NCBI GenBank assembly: GCA_016705955.1
Contig: JADJKO010000002.1
Span: 1 to 64,000, forward strand
From: Flavobacteriales bacterium
GTDB taxonomy: Bacteria; Bacteroidota; Bacteroidia; Flavobacteriales_F; PHOS-HE28
DNA: 64,000 nucleotides
Reading direction: 5' to 3'
In this document: positions 61,467-64,000 of the stretch, one piece after another
How positions within the stretch are numbered: position 1 is the first letter of the stretch
Layout: each line of letters begins with the position of its first letter
The notes under the pieces: model-generated
What the model was told of the DNA's origin: nothing
Seen by the model: the letters and a program-made list of their open reading frames with translations, nothing else
Database searches by the model: none
Translations under genes and position numbers: made by a program

Positions 61467-61945
61467 CTATGAGATCCTGTCTTGGTCTTCTGGAATGTCA
61501 CACGCATCGGTATGCGTAAGATGGCCGTCTTGGTCACTCACGCGTGATAACACGTTGCCTTGACGATAGACTATCTGAAGGCCATGCTCTTGCTCCCAAT
61601 CGCATTCAGCGCTAATCTGAATGTAGATGAATTTGTCTCGACGGTGCCGGCGGGAAACAAAGATCTCGGACGGGTGAACGTATGCCCAGACAGCTTCAGG
61701 AGTTGCGACCTTACACTCGACCTCACCTTCGCCCACAGCGTCAACCATGCGGCGGTAGTTCTGGAAGACATAGGGCTGGCTGCCAATCGCACATCGGAAC
61801 CCAAGGCGAGAAATGCGCTGACTGCGTTCTGCACATCTTCTGTGTCCGCCTCGGTCAGACCGTAAAGAGTGAATGTCAGTGGGCGGTCATCGAAGTATGG
61901 AACGCTTATCGGCGCAGATACGAGCCACTCTGGGATATTGGAATC
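61467..61945 (-). pseudogene. DUF6985-like protein, frameshifted and lacking a clear start
   Basis: One minus-strand frame reads DSNIPEWLVSAPISVPYFDD, RPLTFTLYGLTEADTEDVQN, AVSAFLALG; the continuation is in another frame as AIGSQPYVFQNYRRMVDAVG, ...VWAYVHPSEIFVS..., EHGLQIVYRQGNVLSRVSDQ, DGHLTHTDACDIPED. The ending resembles DUF6985-type proteins. A frameshift near 61770-61800 and the absence of an ATG mark it as a remnant (or sequence error). Confidence 0.6.
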
Positions 61946-62008
61946 GGGACGCAGCGGGCCGAGTTAAGGGATGTTCACCGTAAGTAGTGTTTCGGTTGCA
62001 AAGGAAGG

Positions 62009-62110
62009 CTAGGCATAGAGCGACATCAACACCTTCTCCGGCGTGTACGGCGCATCGTCCCGAAGCCCCGGGACCATGCACGCTTCGGATAGGGAAAGCA
62101 CCGCACTCAT
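62009..62110 (-). pseudogene. Stray 3'-end fragment of the xanthine dehydrogenase gene
   Basis: Minus strand reads ...RDDAPYTPEKVLMSLYA and stop, nearly the same as the end of the xdh gene at 63351 (FDAPYTPEKVLMGLYM). 34 nt (62024-62057) are identical to 63366-63399. A tiny frame beginning with an ATG overlapping the PIN toxin stop reads through it. Confidence 0.75.
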
Positions 62111-62526
62111 AAGAACTCCTTCTTGAACGCCGCAGGTTTCAGAATGCGGGTCTTTCCATGCTTCTTCAGCACCAGCAGATCATCATCGCCGGTGACCAGC
62201 AGGTCGGCTTTGGCGGCTTTGGCGAGGGCGAGCAGGTAGTCGTCCTTGGGGTCGCGGCAGATCTTCTGGATCGGCGTCGGCACCGTCGTGCTCTCTGAGA
62301 CCAGACAGAAGTCGGCGAAGAATTCGCGGGCTTCGGTCAGCGTGAAGTACTTGCGGAATTTGGGTCGTTCGACCACATCGAGCAGTTCGGCCAGCTGTTC
62401 GTTCGAGGTGAACACTTGGAACCGATCATCCGCCAGCATGGATGACAGCCCGGCGAGCTCGCCACCCATGAACGAACTGACCAACACGTTGACGTCAACG
62501 ACGAGCCTCACTATTGCGCTTGTCAT
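62107..62526 (-). CDS. PIN-domain toxin (putative ribonuclease)
   Basis: 139 residues from the ATG at 62526 (MTSAIVRLVVDVNVLVSSF). PIN acidic residues are in VVDVNVLVS, the ELLDVVERPKFRKYF region, CRDPKDDYLLALAKAAKADLLVTGDDDLLVL. This matches the 'toxin component, PIN family' type of VapC-like proteins; it would cleave RNA when free of antitoxin. Its start overlaps the end of the upstream antitoxin. Confidence 0.87.
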   Translation of the reverse strand: MTSAIVRLVVDVNVLVSSFMGGELAGLSSMLADDRFQVFTSNEQLAELLDVVERPKFRKYFTLTEAREFFADFCLVSESTTVPTPIQKICRDPKDDYLLALAKAAKADLLVTGDDDLLVLKKHGKTRILKPAAFKKEFL

Positions 62527-62743
62527 ATCGTTCCTGCCGGACGTCCTCAACGATGCGTGCGATCTCGCGCGGGCTCATTTTCACCTTGCCCATGATCGCT
62601 GCCATCCGGGCTACGGCATCCTTCTTCCGCTTCAGCGCCAGTCGTGCGGCAACCTTGTCCGCCTCCTTGTCGGATAGCTGGTCAACGATCAAGAGCAATT
62701 GATCGAGCGTGATGGAAACCTTGGCTGTGGTGTCGAATGACAT
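62495..62743 (-). CDS. Antitoxin partner of the PIN toxin
   Basis: 82 residues from the ATG at 62743 (an ATG at 62764 is also possible). MSFDTTAKVSITLDQLLLIVDQLSDKEADKVAARL starts with a beta strand and helix, and the tail KVKMSPREIARIVEDVRQERYDKRN is charged. Overlaps the toxin start by 32 nt. Identified by context. Confidence 0.75.
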   Translation of the reverse strand: MSFDTTAKVSITLDQLLLIVDQLSDKEADKVAARLALKRKKDAVARMAAIMGKVKMSPREIARIVEDVRQERYDKRNSEARR

Positions 62744-62811
62744 GACCCTTGTTGTGTTGCTCAAAGATAAACGCGCTTGCCTCGCGCCCGAAGTTGAACC
62801 AGCATCAACGT

Positions 62812-62855
62812 CGTTCCTCCTCGCTTGCGGGCTTTCCGCTTCTATCCCTCACGCA
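62812..62855 (+). repeat. 44-bp direct repeat, copy 2
   Basis: Identical to 61398-61441. Confidence 0.85.
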
Positions 62856-62895
62856 ACTGAACTTCTCACTACATTTCCTCGCATAGTCGATTACG

Positions 62896-63345
62896 ATGAG
62901 CAGCCAACCTCCAGAGCGTATTGCGATCGATCACGACGACTACCACGCTGAGCATGTGGGTCGAACGGCCGAGGGACACCAGTTCTTCCTGACAACACCA
63001 TTTGAGGCAGCCATTGGAGATAGTGTCGGCGGTGAATTCGTTGCGTTATACCTGTTCGATGAAATGGGGCGGTTGATCGAAGCGCGCATTGATGCATTCG
63101 GCCCACGGGCGACGTTGGATGACGATGCACGAAGGACCATGTATGAAAAGCGGTTGAAGGAACTCGGTCCGGTGACATTCGAACGCATTGAAGTCGCCCC
63201 ATTTGCTGTTGAGCGTTTCGGTACGACATTCGGGCTGGTCCTTAGGCCGCCTGAGGATGAGATCGAAGTTTGGGCAGTTGAAGTACAACCCGGCAACTAC
63301 ATGGCTTTTTTTGAGCCTTGGGATAGTGGCGAGTACGACACCTGA
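62896..63345 (+). CDS. Hypothetical protein
   Basis: 149 residues, acidic, no signal peptide: AIDHDDYHAEHVGRTAEGHQFFLTTPFE, FVALYLFDEMGRLIEARIDAFGPRA, and an Ile/Val-rich end (EIEVWAVEVQPGNYMAFFEPWDSGEYDT). I recall similar uncharacterised proteins from scattered bacteria, sometimes next to toxin-like genes. It ends 5 nt before the convergent xdh stop. Function unknown. Confidence 0.65.
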   Translation: MSSQPPERIAIDHDDYHAEHVGRTAEGHQFFLTTPFEAAIGDSVGGEFVALYLFDEMGRLIEARIDAFGPRATLDDDARRTMYEKRLKELGPVTFERIEVAPFAVERFGTTFGLVLRPPEDEIEVWAVEVQPGNYMAFFEPWDSGEYDT

Positions 63346-63350
63346 TCGAC

Positions 63351-64000
63351 TCACATGTACAACCCCATCAACACCTTCTCCGGCGTGTACGGCGCATCGA
63401 ACACCATGCGCGCATCCGGCCGGAAGGCTTTGATCGCGTTCTGGATCGCGAAGTACACCCCGATCCCGTACATCAGCGGCGGTTCACCCACGGCCTTGCT
63501 GCGGCGGATGGCCAGCGGATGGCCGTCGGTCGGTAGCGCCTCGATCGTGATCTCCTTCGGTACGCTGTGGATGTCGGGCACCTTGTAGGTGCTCAGCGCG
63601 TTGCTCAGGAGCTTGCCTTTGTCGTTGTAGACGATCTCCTCCATCGTCATCCAGCCGAGGCCCTGCACCAGGCCGCCTTCGATCTGGCCGATGTCCACCG
63701 CATCGTTCATGCGCTTGCCGAAGTCGTGTACCAGCTTCACCGCGTCCACCACGTAGGTGCCGCGGATGCAATCCACCGTGACCATCACCGCAGCAGTGCC
63801 ATAGACGTGGTAAGCGAAAGGATGGCCTTTCTCCTTCGCCTTGTCGAAGTGGATCTCCGGCGTGGCATAGTGGCCGCTCTCGCTCAGGTTCACGCGGTCC
63901 CAGTGGCAGGCGTGGATCAGTTTCTTCCAATCAAGCTCGGTGGGCTGGCCGTTGTTCAGCACCGCTTCGTTCACGATGGTGATCGCCTCCGGCGTGCTCT
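63351..64000 (-). CDS. xdhB: Xanthine dehydrogenase, molybdopterin-binding subunit, C-terminal part (cut by window edge)
   Basis: The frame is open to the end of the window; ~216 residues are visible. Family motifs: GHYATPEIHFD...GHPFAYHVYGTAAVMVTVDCIRGTY, KRMNDAVDIGQIEGGLVQGLGWMTMEEIVY and the active-site region LPTDGHPLAIRRSKAVGEPPLMYGIGVYFAIQNAI with the catalytic Glu in GEPP. It oxidises hypoxanthine and xanthine to urate, the substrate of PuuD. On the opposite strand to the rest of the pathway. Confidence 0.93.
   Translation of the reverse strand, partial: STPEAITIVNEAVLNNGQPTELDWKKLIHACHWDRVNLSESGHYATPEIHFDKAKEKGHPFAYHVYGTAAVMVTVDCIRGTYVVDAVKLVHDFGKRMNDAVDIGQIEGGLVQGLGWMTMEEIVYNDKGKLLSNALSTYKVPDIHSVPKEITIEALPTDGHPLAIRRSKAVGEPPLMYGIGVYFAIQNAIKAFRPDARMVFDAPYTPEKVLMGLYM

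Overview
The window reads as a chromosomal contig from a GC-rich (roughly 58% by eye) member of the Bacteroidota, probably an uncultured Flavobacteriales-type genome. The evidence is a secreted protein with a type IX secretion C-terminal sorting domain, a DUF4290 gene, a Bacteroidota-type str operon (rpsL-rpsG-fusA running straight into rpsJ with no tuf), zinc-ligand-free S14 and L36, many genes preceded by a TAnnTTTG/TAnnTTCG promoter box, and almost no Shine-Dalgarno sequences.

Layout. 1-1.3 kb: tail of a SpoU/TrmH RNA methyltransferase and an outer-membrane protein. 1.4-4.4 kb: an accessory island with a 42-bp tandem array, an IS110-family element (frameshifted transposase, candidate bridge-RNA leader), a ParE/RelE-type toxin-antitoxin pair and several copies of a dispersed repeat. 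4.4-31.4 kb: mostly housekeeping genes (OmpA/TPR lipoprotein, two deoxynucleoside kinases, folK, sppA, a DUF2797 protein, a GH3-like enzyme, a T9SS cargo, a membrane pyrophosphatase with a periplasmic OmpA-like tail, a GluQ-RS-like enzyme, adenine deaminase, dnaJ-grpE, a TlpA-like thioredoxin, murA, DUF4290, a rhamnosyltransferase-like protein, a UvrD/PcrA helicase). 31.4-35.2 kb: repeat-rich DNA with a decayed leucine-rich heptad-repeat frame, hypothetical genes and a Fic protein lacking its catalytic histidine.

35.5-53.7 kb: the str, S10, spc and alpha ribosomal operons joined as one unit from rpsL to rplQ, including secY, map, infA and rpoA. rplE and rpsD each need one extra base in a short homopolymer to read through, which looks like residual sequencing error. 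Small perfect palindromes sit in several gaps between cotranscribed genes.

54-64 kb: a purine (urate) catabolism cluster: membrane urate hydroxylase with cytochrome c tail (puuD), allantoinase, allantoicase, OHCU decarboxylase, HIU hydrolase, a DUF6986 aldolase-like enzyme, and, on the other strand at the right edge, the molybdopterin subunit of xanthine dehydrogenase. Together these would take xanthine to urate, HIU, OHCU, allantoin, allantoate and ureidoglycolate plus urea. Adenine deaminase at 20-22 kb would feed hypoxanthine into the route. The cluster is littered with palindromic repeats, one of which lies in frame inside allantoicase and another of which flanks a GxxExxY nuclease-like gene. 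A PIN toxin-antitoxin pair and a pseudogene lie between a stray copy of the xdh 3' end and xdh itself.

No rRNA, tRNA or CRISPR array was seen.
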